Assembly: GCA_948530865.1 (NCBI GenBank)
Contig: CAOTKV010000002.1
Location: 118,199 to 182,198 of the forward strand
Direction: 5' to 3'
From: an uncultured Clostridia bacterium
Lineage (GTDB): Bacteria; Bacillota; Clostridia; TANB77; CAG-508
Length of the DNA stretch: 64,000 nucleotides
Positions 7,948 to 15,854 of the stretch are shown in pieces. The position numbers and the translations under genes were made by a program. A model generated the notes under the pieces. It saw only the letters and a program-made list of their open reading frames with translations. It was not told the origin of the DNA and ran no database searches. Positions within the stretch are counted from its first letter, which is position 1. The number at the start of each line of letters is the position of its first letter.

Positions 7948-9240
7948 TTAATATTCTATTTTCATTTGATCTACTTTTCTTGCATTTTCTAATACTTTAT
8001 TATAATATTCTTCGCTAGTATTATTTTTTAATAATTCTTTTGTTACTGTGGTAAGTGCTTGATCACGATGTCCTCCAATTATTTCTCCAGTAGTACAATC
8101 CACATAATATTCTTTATTTGTGTATTTTTTTATATAATCCATATATGGAAAATAGATTTCAGGATTTCTTTCAATTTTTTTATGTTCAATATTTACTTTC
8201 CATACTTTTCTTCTAATGTTTGGCGTTTCAAAATGACACTCATCTTTTCTTATAATTCCCACATTAGTATCTGTTTCAATAATTTCATATAAATCAATAC
8301 TTTGTTCTAACTCATATATCTCAGAATTCATATTTTCTATACTGATTTCTGCTGAAATATTTTTTATTTCTAAATCACTAAATTCATTTTCTTTATTTTT
8401 AGCAATTTGAATTGCCTCTTCTTTTGTAAATACTACTTTATTATTTTCAAATGAATTATCAGTATTAATATATATTGATTCAATTTTTACTTCTCCATTT
8501 ATCACAAAAAATGATATTTTTACACTTTCTGCTAAATTTACTACACTATCATAATACTTATCAAAAAAGACATCCCATTGATTTACACATTTTTGATTAA
8601 AATAGTGTTCTCTCTCCTCAGCATCATATAATTCATATTCATCTATATTTACTCCAAATTTTTGAACTTTTTCCTTTGCAATATCTATCGCTATCTCTTT
8701 TTCAATTTTATCTACTTCATATTTATTATATTTTAAAGTTCTATCATCAAATGAAGTAGCCATACCATTAACAGCATCAATTATAACATCCATACCATCT
8801 TCATAACTATATTTTGTTTTTACAATATAATAAGGATTATTCAAATAACCTCTTTGCAATTCAATTCTTTCTATTTTAACATTTTCAAAACCTAAATTAT
8901 TAAATTTTTGCATCGCAAGTTCTTTAGCTCTCTCTTCTGTAATTTTTACTTCTTTCTCTTTTTCTTCATCTGTAAGTTCTATTGGTAATATATTTTCAAT
9001 TTTTTCATTCATACTAAATTGTTTAGGTTCTTTAAAAATTTTTTCATATATTATTTCATAATTTGTAGCAAATACAATTCCAGTACCAAATAAAAGTGTA
9101 ATAAGAGCTGTAATCACTTTTTTCAAATAATTTCTATTATTATTTCTATATAATGCCGATTTTATAGAATTTTCAAATCCTACTGGAACTTGTATATCTT
9201 TTTTTAAAGCAAGTCTTATATTTTCTTCAAACTCATCCAT
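7948..9240 (-). CDS. Membrane anti-sigma-type protein with PepSY/YcdB-like repeats (pair 1)
   Basis: 430 residues. A cytoplasmic N-terminus of about 37 residues is followed by one membrane helix (about 39-60) and a large extracellular part. That part contains repeated segments of the kind EERAKELAMQKFNNLGF and KEEAIQIAKNKENEF, each followed by a strand region, as in PepSY/YcdB-type proteins. It ends with YYVDCTTGEIIGGHRD, a block also present in the 17447 protein. It starts 3 bp after an ECF-type sigma gene, and that position and topology suggest it holds the sigma factor at the membrane until an outside signal arrives. The signal is unknown. Confidence 0.75.
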   Translation of the reverse strand: MDEFEENIRLALKKDIQVPVGFENSIKSALYRNNNRNYLKKVITALITLLFGTGIVFATNYEIIYEKIFKEPKQFSMNEKIENILPIELTDEEKEKEVKITEERAKELAMQKFNNLGFENVKIERIELQRGYLNNPYYIVKTKYSYEDGMDVIIDAVNGMATSFDDRTLKYNKYEVDKIEKEIAIDIAKEKVQKFGVNIDEYELYDAEEREHYFNQKCVNQWDVFFDKYYDSVVNLAESVKISFFVINGEVKIESIYINTDNSFENNKVVFTKEEAIQIAKNKENEFSDLEIKNISAEISIENMNSEIYELEQSIDLYEIIETDTNVGIIRKDECHFETPNIRRKVWKVNIEHKKIERNPEIYFPYMDYIKKYTNKEYYVDCTTGEIIGGHRDQALTTVTKELLKNNTSEEYYNKVLENARKVDQMKIEY

Positions 9241-9242
9241 AT

Positions 9243-9755
9243 TTACACTTCCTTTACATATTTATTTTTTAATTTTATTTTTGCTCTTCTTAATCTTGTT
9301 TTTACTGTATTTTCACTAACTTTTAGAAGTTTAGAAATATCTTTTGTTGTGTAATCTTCCATATAATGCAAGCTTAAAATTATTCTTTCATTATAGTTTA
9401 AATCTTTTAAAATATCATAAAAATTCAAATTGCTATCTAAATTATCATTAGATTTTAAATAATTTTCAAATTCTTCTCCTTCAAAAGAAATATTATATTT
9501 TTTTCTTTTTCTATATATTTTGTTACACTTATTAATTAAAATAGTTATTATCCACTTTTTAAAATAACTTGTATCTTTTAATTTGTATATATTTTTGAAT
9601 GTTTCAAGCATTGTTTCTTGAATTGCATCTTCAATATCTTCATTATTACTAAGTCTAATTCTTGCAATTTTATAAAGTTCAACTTTCAAATCTAACATAA
9701 GATTAGTAAAAGATTCTTTATTTCCATTCTTTGCTTCAATTATTAGTTCTTCCAT
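9243..9755 (-). CDS. ECF-type RNA polymerase sigma factor (pair 1)
   Basis: Sigma-70 family, extracytoplasmic-function size (170 residues). Region 2 spans about 10-80, including NNEDIEDAIQETMLETF and YFKKWIITILINKC. Region 4 (about 110-165) contains LNYNERIILSLHYMEDY and the recognition helix SENTVKTRLRRAKIKLK. AAGGAGG precedes the ATG. The downstream membrane protein, 3 bp away, is the likely anti-sigma factor. Related pairs lie at 17447-19088 and 27380-28906. Confidence 0.9.
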   Translation of the reverse strand: MEELIIEAKNGNKESFTNLMLDLKVELYKIARIRLSNNEDIEDAIQETMLETFKNIYKLKDTSYFKKWIITILINKCNKIYRKRKKYNISFEGEEFENYLKSNDNLDSNLNFYDILKDLNYNERIILSLHYMEDYTTKDISKLLKVSENTVKTRLRRAKIKLKNKYVKEV

Positions 9756-9833
9756 TTCTCCTCCTTGTAAATATGTATCTATTATATCAATAAGAGTCGT
9801 TATGTATAAAAAATAGTTTCACTAAAAGAAAAA

Positions 9834-9872
9834 ATTAGAGGAGTATTTGATTTTCTCAAACACTCCTCTAAT
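9834..9872 (-). terminator. Terminator after the 9881 gene
   Basis: Stem ATTAGAGGAGT with its complement, followed on the minus strand by TTTTTTC. Confidence 0.8.
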
Positions 9873-9880
9873 CTTAAATT

Positions 9881-10510
9881 TTAAATATCTTTCAAATCAA
9901 GTGACGACCAAAATTTTCTCATCGATTCTCGATGTTTTTCATCGTCTTCTTTGAACACACCTTTATCTTCTGCGTCTTTGATGGTTTTATCAAAATCCCC
10001 ATATAATGCTTTTCTCATTTCTTCAAAATCAATTTCTTTTTTACTAGCATACTCATCAAACTTAGATTTTTCCCAGTCCTCACATACTTTTCTAAACGCT
10101 GGACCATGGTGCATAAAAAGTCTGCATGAAGTATAATCATACTTTGTAATTGCATGAATTATTGATTTCAAGTACTTTTCTTTTGCCTCTTTTGCCATTT
10201 CACTTTCATTTGATAAACTATGATAGCAATAAGAAACTGACTCTTGTGCTGTCGATTCGCTATTTGATGGACATTCTTTACAAACTTCCAAATCTGCAAA
10301 GCAGTTCAGAATTGCAATCTTGATTTCGTTTGCATATTCTTTAGGAAATCCTGATTCATTGCAAACTCTAACCAATTCTGTTGCAGACGCAATCCAATTG
10401 TAGTTAGACTTACAATCCTCCATTACCCGTTCATACAGTTCTTTTGCGGTTAAAGAATATTCCTTTCCGCGCCAACCATTAATGTGGTATTTCTTTACTG
10501 CATCGTACAT
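9881..10510 (-). CDS. Unknown soluble helical protein
   Basis: 209 residues, no recognised family and no signal peptide or membrane segment. The start MYDAVKKYHINGWRG is chosen because AGGAGG lies 7 bp before it; an in-frame ATG 45 bp upstream has no such site. The sequence is mostly helical, with cysteines in CKECPSNS and single Cys further on, and a charged C-terminus. Codon choice uses more C- and G-ending codons than the neighbours, as do the 6512-7901, 49360 and 53492 genes, which hints at separate ancestry. A short ORF may precede it in the transcript. Confidence 0.65.
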   Translation of the reverse strand: MYDAVKKYHINGWRGKEYSLTAKELYERVMEDCKSNYNWIASATELVRVCNESGFPKEYANEIKIAILNCFADLEVCKECPSNSESTAQESVSYCYHSLSNESEMAKEAKEKYLKSIIHAITKYDYTSCRLFMHHGPAFRKVCEDWEKSKFDEYASKKEIDFEEMRKALYGDFDKTIKDAEDKGVFKEDDEKHRESMRKFWSSLDLKDI

Positions 10511-10521
10511 TTTCTTACCTC

Positions 10522-10587
10522 CTAACAAATTTTTGTTTGAAGCTTTTGGAAACAATTTATAAAAAACAATATTTTCTTCTTCATCAT
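10522..10587 (-). CDS. Possible 21-codon upstream ORF
   Basis: ATG ATG AAG AAG AAA start preceded by GAGGAGAGAGGAT, reading 21 residues (MMKKKILFFINC...). Its TAG overlaps the TTAGGAGG ribosome site of the next gene, as expected for translational coupling. The stop-to-RBS overlap is the main argument; the ORF is short and could be chance. Confidence 0.35.
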   Translation of the reverse strand: MMKKKILFFINCFQKLQTKIC

Positions 10588-10723
10588 ATCCTCTCTCCTC
10601 TAATACTTATTGCTGTTTACTAGTTACATATGTCTCTCCATAAGGAGATTATAAAATTAATGCCATAATATATTATCACGATTCCTTTTGAATTTCAAGT
10701 AAACTACTTATAAATACTAGCAT

Positions 10724-10754
10724 AAACGATACATTATTTTATAATGTATCGTTT
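10724..10754. terminator. 14-bp hairpin downstream of the Rpn gene
   Basis: Perfect arms AAACGATACATTAT and complement around TTT. T-tracts on both sides are weak, so it may be a poor terminator or another structure. Confidence 0.5.
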
Positions 10755-10787
10755 TAGAATTTAATATTTCAATTTTTATTTAGATAG

Positions 10788-11660
10788 CTAATCTTTTAAT
10801 TTTTCTATTTCTTCTTTTGGTAAATTGGTTACTTTTGCAATAATAGAAATATCAATATTTTCTCCTAATAGTTCCTTTGCTATTTTTAATGTGTTACGTT
10901 TTACTCCTTGCTTTATACCTTTTTCTATTCCTACTTTTTCACCTTTATCAAATCCAGCAGCTTCTATTGCTTTTTTATCCATTATGTACATTAATCTTTG
11001 AAATGCTAACTCTTCTTCTCTTTCATCATCACTTATTTCATTTAGCACTTCATGTGCCTTTTTCAATGATTCATTTTTCTTTACTTCACTCATTTTTATT
11101 ACCTCTGGATTTATTATGAATTTTACCCAACTGCTCAATTCACTCTCATTTGAGTACTTTTCAAACTTTGGTAATTCGATTATATAAATTTCAAAATTCT
11201 TTGTCAATATTACATTTTTACATTCATCTTCACATATGTGCCACTTACTAAAGTACTTATGTATTTTCTCAAGTCCTGTTATTTCATAATCTGCAAATAA
11301 TATTATAATTGTTTTTTGTGCTGTTATATAATCTTCTCCTAAATTAATTGATTTTGAATACAGCTTACTCCAATAAAATAGCAATCTATTTTCTATATCT
11401 TTCCTGTCTATTATCTGCATCTCTATATTACACTGAATACTATTATCTAAAACTGCTCTAATATCAAGTATACCAAATTTATCTGTTTTTAAATCTTGCT
11501 CTAAAATTTCTTTGCAATCTAATTTCACTTCTTTAATATTGGCACCATCAATAATTGCATTTAAAAGTCCTTTTGTTATTTCTTCATTTCCAACATAACC
11601 AAATATTCTTTTAAAAACATAATCATTTGTTGGTTTTAATAATTTTCTTATAAGCACCAT
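10788..11660 (-). CDS. Rpn/PDDEXK-family nuclease (putative transposase)
   Basis: About 290 residues. The N-terminus LLKPTNDYVFKRIFG and the core LDIRAVLDNSIQCNIEMQ, with Asp and ExQ spaced as in PD-(D/E)XK enzymes, match the Rpn / PDDEXK_2 family of recombination-promoting nucleases. The tail carries the usual GEKVGIEKGIKQGVKRN repeat and a C-terminal helical segment. These genes are widespread, often multicopy and of debated function. The start is uncertain: AGGAG directly abuts the ATG, and GTG is the next codon. No terminal inverted repeats or target duplications are visible, so this is a domesticated or solitary gene rather than an intact element. Confidence 0.85.
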   Translation of the reverse strand: MVLIRKLLKPTNDYVFKRIFGYVGNEEITKGLLNAIIDGANIKEVKLDCKEILEQDLKTDKFGILDIRAVLDNSIQCNIEMQIIDRKDIENRLLFYWSKLYSKSINLGEDYITAQKTIIILFADYEITGLEKIHKYFSKWHICEDECKNVILTKNFEIYIIELPKFEKYSNESELSSWVKFIINPEVIKMSEVKKNESLKKAHEVLNEISDDEREEELAFQRLMYIMDKKAIEAAGFDKGEKVGIEKGIKQGVKRNTLKIAKELLGENIDISIIAKVTNLPKEEIEKLKD

Positions 11661-11816
11661 CTCCTTATGTATTTTTTTGTTTGATTGTTTTGACCAGAAT
11701 TGGTCTGATTTTTTTGAATTAAATTTTAATTGAAATATTAAATTTGATGAATATTATCATAAAATTAAACTATTTTCAACAGAATAATTTAATTTTTACA
11801 AAGTTACTAAGGTATA

Positions 11817-11845
11817 TTGAATTATTATGTAAACTATGATATACT
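11817..11845 (+). promoter_or_regulatory. Promoter of the 11927 gene
   Basis: TTGAAT-N17-TATACT, then about 75 nt of leader that contains GATATC twice as a possible stem. Confidence 0.65.
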
Positions 11846-11926
11846 GATTATATAATTCCTAGATATCGGGAAATAAATAATGATATCCTTTTGTTTATCT
11901 CTTATAACAATTGTAAGGAGGTAACT

Positions 11927-12388
11927 ATGATTGCTCTGGGAATTGGAATTATGTGTTTGGTGGTTCTTTTTTGTATTATTATGAATTTTAAACCAAAATC
12001 AATTCAAAACGTTAAATCTCTTCGGTCTGCTGGCAAGTATTCCTTTTGGCAAACAAGCACTTCAACAGAGTACATCACATTTTTAAATGAATTGGACATC
12101 GATGATAATCGCAAAATAGTATCAGTTTCAAATAGTTCCTACGCATTCAGATATTTAGGACCTTATAATATTTATACTGTTATATATGAAGAATGTGAAA
12201 AGTCAGAGAAAGAAAATATTCATTATGAATACTCAATATTTGAAACAGCATCTAAAGATACCTTCACCGATTTCCTTAATACTCTAAGTGATGAATTTGA
12301 AATATTTAATATTTCTATCGGTTCATATGCACTTGATTATCTAGGACCTTATCACACCTTCATTGTAACATATAGAAAAGCGTTATAA
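11927..12388 (+). CDS. Membrane-anchored protein with a duplicated domain
   Basis: 153 residues, unrecognised. The start MIALGIGIMC is set by AAGGAGG 6 bp upstream; a longer frame from 11891 lacks such a site. One membrane helix (about 3-22) precedes two copies of a domain of about 50 residues. Copy 1 runs from FLNELD to SYAFRYLGPYNIYTVIY and copy 2 from FLNTLS to SYALDYLGPYHTFIVTY. The shared core is SYA-x2-YLGPY-x4-V-x-Y. It is followed by a strong terminator and stands alone as a single-gene transcript. Confidence 0.7.
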   Translation: MIALGIGIMCLVVLFCIIMNFKPKSIQNVKSLRSAGKYSFWQTSTSTEYITFLNELDIDDNRKIVSVSNSSYAFRYLGPYNIYTVIYEECEKSEKENIHYEYSIFETASKDTFTDFLNTLSDEFEIFNISIGSYALDYLGPYHTFIVTYRKAL

Positions 12389-12399
12389 GTTCTAAGAAT

Positions 12400-12440
12400 A
12401 GCCCTAACTTCAATTAATTTTGAAGTTAGGGCTTATTTTC
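12400..12440 (+). terminator. Terminator after 11927 gene
   Basis: 14-bp arms AGCCCTAACTTCAA and complement around TTAATT, then TATTTTC. It overlaps the end of the minus-strand small gene at 12440. Confidence 0.85.
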
Positions 12441-12589
12441 TAATTCTTTTCTATTCTTTTTTCTAGATTACTCAATTTTATTTGTATATTGGAATCAGCA
12501 TTATTTTTCTTTATAATTTTCAACAACTTAAGTATGCTTTCTTTATTTTTGTTATCTTCGTAGTCTTTATCGATCATACTCGTATCCAT
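12440..12589 (-). CDS. 49-residue protein overlapping the large gene upstream
   Basis: Reads MDTSMIDKDYEDNKNKES... to IEKN, charged and helical with a leucine/isoleucine heptad pattern in the second half. The ATG lies 6 bp after AAGGAGG, which is inside the 3' end of the 848-residue gene; the two frames overlap by 23 bp. The ribosome site and overlap indicate translational coupling to that gene, and so a possible partner or regulator of it. Too short for family assignment. Confidence 0.6.
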   Translation of the reverse strand: MDTSMIDKDYEDNKNKESILKLLKIIKKNNADSNIQIKLSNLEKRIEKN

Positions 12590-15113
12590 CTGATACCTCC
12601 TTAACTCTATCTTTTATACTATGTTTTGCAAAAAATTCACTATCTCTTTGTTCTAATTCTTTTTTTAGTTCATTCATAATATCACATGGCAATTGAAATG
12701 TTTGATACTTTCCTCTAGATAATTGCCAATATCGAGTAATATTTCTTCTTAAATTACTTTTTCCAGCTTGTTCATCTATATGTACCCTAACATTCTTTTT
12801 AACTTCTTCCATTAATAAATTCATATTTTCCTTTATTCCATTTGCTTGAGGTAAAAGTGAATTTAATAATTTAGGATCTAATGTTTTTAAATAATTTTCT
12901 AGTCTTTCTTCTCTTTTTAATGAATCTTGTTCTTTCTTTTTATCATACACATCTTCATGAAGAACATATATTGTTTGTGGTATTGAAACATTATTAGACA
13001 CACTATTTAACATTTTATTAAATTCATTTGTTCCTACTCTTTTATTAGTCATAAGTGCAGTAGGCTTTAAACCATCATCTCCATTTTCTTTTCTAGTAGC
13101 AAGTGTCACCTCGTTAAATGTACCTTGACCTTTACTCCACTGTGTTGCTGATGGTAAATCATCAGCAGAAATATATGTATTTATATAATCCGAACATCCT
13201 GCATCTCCTAAATTAACATATTTAATCCTATTGGGACTAAATTTTGAATAAATATATGTGCAACCATTCAGTCCATTCCCAAAAGTTGAAAATCTTTCGT
13301 CTGTTATTTGAGTACAACAGCATCTCTCATGATTTCCACTGACATCACCTGTATGTGATAAAAAAGAGAAATTTGCTCCCATTAATTCTATTATTCTAAC
13401 TCCATTTATTCTTTGTACATTTATGCCTTCTATATGTGATAATTCTTCATCAGACATTTCATCATAATTAGTAAAAGAACTTGTATACCCTTCCCTATAC
13501 TCCTGAACTATTTTTTCTTCAATATTACTTCCAATTTTTCTAATTTTCTTTAATTCTTCAGTTCCAATCATTTCAATACAATCGCTTAAAATTCCCTTTA
13601 AAACTTCTTGCTCTGCAATTTCATCAATTGTTGACAACAAATCCACAACATCTTCTAGTGGTTTGTTTTTCATAGAGTATTCTGTACCATTTCCTAATTT
13701 AGTTATATTAGAGATATTTCCATCTCTAACTAAAATTTCAGATATTGCCTGTTTTATCTCTGAATTTGAATTTGACTCTTCTAATATTTTTAAATAATAT
13801 TCTTTTTCAATTTCATCCATACGTTGAAAATCTTGTACAGTTTGAATTTCGAATTTATTATCCAAATTCATTAAATCATTCCATCTATCTTTAAAATCTA
13901 TAATTTCTTCATTTGAATTTACTATATCATTATATAGATTTCCAAATTTTTTATACTCATATAAAGATTGATATAGATTTTCACCAAAATCTAGCCCATT
14001 TATATTTTCTCTAAAATCACAATATTTTCTAAATTGAAATAAACCACCATCATTACTATTTATTTCTATTAGATTAATATCAGCAACAAAATCGCTAGCT
14101 TCAATTATAGGATGTTTTTTTAAAAAATTCATTTCCAAAAACTGATTTTTATATCCTTTAGTTAGTAAAACTTGTATTTGATTTTCATCAAAATTATTAA
14201 CTAATTCAGTAACTAAACAGTAATATTGTTTTTGAGCAGGGGTTAAAAATTCAGTTATTTTTTCTGCTCCCAATTGAGAAATTCCTTGTTTTATTTCTTT
14301 AAGCTTATTGTATGTTAAGCCTTCTTTTTCATTTGTAAAGAGCTTATTAACGAAAAATTTATAATCACTTTCAGAAGTTCTCTCTATTAAGTATTTTTTT
14401 AATTTATCATTTATATTAAAAATTATCCAGTCTCCTACTTTTCCAGATATATTTAAAGAACTTATTAATTCAATTTTATCATTATCACTCATTGTTAAAT
14501 TAAGAATGCTACTTATACTTACATCTATTTTTTCATCTTTTAAAACAGCCGCTTTATCTTTGACTCTAATATTTTCATTAAGAAAGTTTGATGTTTTTTC
14601 AATATTAAGTATTCCTTTTTCTTGTTGAAATATTTTACTTGCAATAGTATATAAAATATTAACATCCCTTTGACCATTAATCTCTTGCAATTTATCTTCA
14701 CTTAAATTTTCAATTTTTTCATAACACTCTCTAGAAAATGCATCAATAACCTTGTTTCCTAAATTTGTTTTTAAAAGTTTCTCAATATTAATATTTTTTA
14801 GTGCCATCTCATATACATCATTTATATCTTCTTTGAATATATCCATATGATTATCCAAAAAAGTTAATTGCTTATCTTCTTCTAATAATGATACATAATA
14901 TAATAATGTTTTATTTTCATATAATTTATCTATAACTGATGCATCTTGTAATACAATATTTATCACATCTTTATCTATTACACTTCCTTCTAAACTTGTT
15001 GCAGTTTTAGAATCCGTAGAATTTTCTAAAATTTTCTTTTTTATATTATTTGCTTTTATATAATTTATACATTTCTTTGCAGTTTCTTTTATCTTTTGAA
15101 AATATTCATTCAT
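12567..15113 (-). CDS. Very large protein of unknown function, type A (848 aa)
   Basis: Cytoplasmic by appearance: no signal peptide or membrane helix. Residues 1 to about 570 are helical, Asn/Glu/Lys-rich and look like an alpha-solenoid. The C-terminal domain (about 575-760) begins NGVRIIELMGANFSFLSHTG. It contains CCCTQITDE, YVNLGDAGCSDY, TFNEVTLATRKENG and VSIPQTIYVLHED. The same order of blocks occurs in the 868-residue protein at 23832 (YTCTSYMTDE, YNEIVINTLNHDENG, FEIPIVMIDRE), so they are paralogues over this domain. I do not recognise the family. The His in SHTG and the Cys run in CCCT are candidate functional residues. A tandem 13-bp repeat lies in the promoter region, and a 49-residue gene overlaps its end. 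Confidence 0.8.
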   Translation of the reverse strand: MNEYFQKIKETAKKCINYIKANNIKKKILENSTDSKTATSLEGSVIDKDVINIVLQDASVIDKLYENKTLLYYVSLLEEDKQLTFLDNHMDIFKEDINDVYEMALKNINIEKLLKTNLGNKVIDAFSRECYEKIENLSEDKLQEINGQRDVNILYTIASKIFQQEKGILNIEKTSNFLNENIRVKDKAAVLKDEKIDVSISSILNLTMSDNDKIELISSLNISGKVGDWIIFNINDKLKKYLIERTSESDYKFFVNKLFTNEKEGLTYNKLKEIKQGISQLGAEKITEFLTPAQKQYYCLVTELVNNFDENQIQVLLTKGYKNQFLEMNFLKKHPIIEASDFVADINLIEINSNDGGLFQFRKYCDFRENINGLDFGENLYQSLYEYKKFGNLYNDIVNSNEEIIDFKDRWNDLMNLDNKFEIQTVQDFQRMDEIEKEYYLKILEESNSNSEIKQAISEILVRDGNISNITKLGNGTEYSMKNKPLEDVVDLLSTIDEIAEQEVLKGILSDCIEMIGTEELKKIRKIGSNIEEKIVQEYREGYTSSFTNYDEMSDEELSHIEGINVQRINGVRIIELMGANFSFLSHTGDVSGNHERCCCTQITDERFSTFGNGLNGCTYIYSKFSPNRIKYVNLGDAGCSDYINTYISADDLPSATQWSKGQGTFNEVTLATRKENGDDGLKPTALMTNKRVGTNEFNKMLNSVSNNVSIPQTIYVLHEDVYDKKKEQDSLKREERLENYLKTLDPKLLNSLLPQANGIKENMNLLMEEVKKNVRVHIDEQAGKSNLRRNITRYWQLSRGKYQTFQLPCDIMNELKKELEQRDSEFFAKHSIKDRVKEVSDGYEYDR

Positions 15114-15182
15114 GATTCATGCTCCTTATAATAATGCTCTTTATTAAATATTTTATATCATTAATATTAAAGGTTCTATAAT

Positions 15183-15208
15183 TTTAGTTAGTAAATTTAG
15201 TTAGTAAA
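15183..15208. repeat. Tandem 13-bp repeat upstream of the large gene
   Basis: TTTAGTTAGTAAA occurs twice head to tail with no gap, about 70 bp upstream of the ATG at 15113. Each unit is itself nearly palindromic at its ends, suggesting paired operator sites. Confidence 0.6.
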
Positions 15209-15260
15209 ATTGTATGGAAAAATGGAAAAAATGATACTAAATAGACTATGTTTTATAAAA

Positions 15261-15297
15261 ATAAAAAAACTAGAAATCTGTTGAAATCTAGCTTTTT
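15261..15297 (-). terminator. Terminator of the tRNA operon
   Basis: On the minus strand AAAAAGCTAGA and TCTAGTTTTTTT flank a 12-nt loop directly after tRNA-Phe. Confidence 0.65.
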
Positions 15298-15300
15298 CTA

Positions 15301-15376
15301 TGGTGGCTTCAAGTGGAATCGAACCACTGACACGGGGATTTTCAGTCCCCTGCTCTACCAACTGAGCTATGAAGCC
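15301..15376 (-). tRNA. tRNA-Phe (GAA)
   Basis: 76-nt cloverleaf with encoded CCA. Acceptor GGCTTCA pairs with TGAAGCC, anticodon loop reads CTGAAAA (anticodon GAA), and the T-loop is GTTCGATTC. Confidence 0.97.
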
Positions 15377-15412
15377 TTATATAAAAAATATCTAGTTTGT
15401 CACTAGATATTT

Positions 15413-15489
15413 TGGCGACCTGGAACGGGCTCGAACCGTCGACCTCCGCCGTGACAGGGCGGCATTCTAACCAACTGAACTACCAGGCC
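15413..15489 (-). tRNA. tRNA-Asp (GTC)
   Basis: 77 nt including CCA. Acceptor GGCCTGG, anticodon loop CTGTCAC, T-loop GTTCGAGCC. The acceptor pairing GGCCTGG/CCAGGTC contains one G-T pair. Confidence 0.95.
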
Positions 15490-15495
15490 AAAAAA

Positions 15496-15571
15496 TGGTG
15501 GTCGCTATAGGGTTCGAACCTATGACCTCCTGCTTGTAAGGCAGATGCTCTCCCAGCTGAGCTAAGCGACC
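15496..15571 (-). tRNA. tRNA-Val (TAC)
   Basis: 76 nt including CCA. Acceptor GGTCGCT pairs with AGCGACC, and the anticodon loop is CTTACAA. It lies 6 bp from tRNA-Asp in the same transcript. Confidence 0.96.
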
Positions 15572-15603
15572 ATTTTGTAGTGGTGACCTCACTGACGTGA
15601 TTT

Positions 15604-15632
15604 ATTTTACTATATCAAAATCAGTTTGTCAA
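15604..15632 (-). promoter_or_regulatory. Promoter of tRNA Val-Asp-Phe
   Basis: TTGACA-N17-TAAAAT between tRNA-Tyr and tRNA-Val, about 30 bp before the tRNA-Val 5' end. Confidence 0.75.
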
Positions 15633-15659
15633 CACTTTTTATTTAATTTTTATAAAAAG

Positions 15660-15745
15660 TGGTGGGCAGGGATGGATTCGAACCATCGTACGCTCTCGCG
15701 GCCAGATTTACAGTCTGGTGCCATTAACCACTCGACCACCTACCC
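15660..15745 (-). tRNA. tRNA-Tyr (GTA)
   Basis: 86 nt with a long variable arm and encoded CCA. Acceptor GGGTAGG pairs with CCTGCCC (one T-G pair) and the anticodon loop is CTGTAAA. Confidence 0.96.
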
Positions 15746-15752
15746 ATGTGTT

Positions 15753-15845
15753 CTCTCAAGCACGTACTTTATTATAATAGTATTTTACAATCTTGTCAAT
15801 AGTATTTTTAAAGTTTTTTAAATTTATTATATATGTGCTTGAGAG
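15753..15845. repeat. 11-bp inverted repeat flanking the tRNA-Tyr promoter
   Basis: CTCTCAAGCAC at 15753-15763 and its exact complement at 15835-15845 bracket the promoter between them. Confidence 0.6.
15771..15799 (-). promoter_or_regulatory. Promoter of tRNA-Tyr
   Basis: Perfect TTGACA-N17-TATAAT, about 25 bp upstream of the tRNA. Confidence 0.85.
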
Positions 15846-15854
15846 TTCTTTGTT

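Noticed and set aside
10788..11660. Rpn gene as part of an intact insertion element
   Set aside because: No terminal inverted repeats or target duplication found around it.
11691..11704. GACCA-N4-TGGTC dyad upstream of the Rpn gene as a further TetR site
   Set aside because: The half-sites match but the spacing is 2 bp longer than in the four ligase sites; kept out of the regulon without binding data.
15577..15603. Possible tRNA remnant (GGTCACCAC) between tRNA-Val and tRNA-Tyr
   Set aside because: No anticodon or T-arm can be built; it is the 5' leader of the Val-Asp-Phe transcript.
15597..15821. Plus-strand open frame with HRTLSRPDLQSGAINHSTT
   Set aside because: It reads across tRNA-Tyr on the wrong strand, a common false call.
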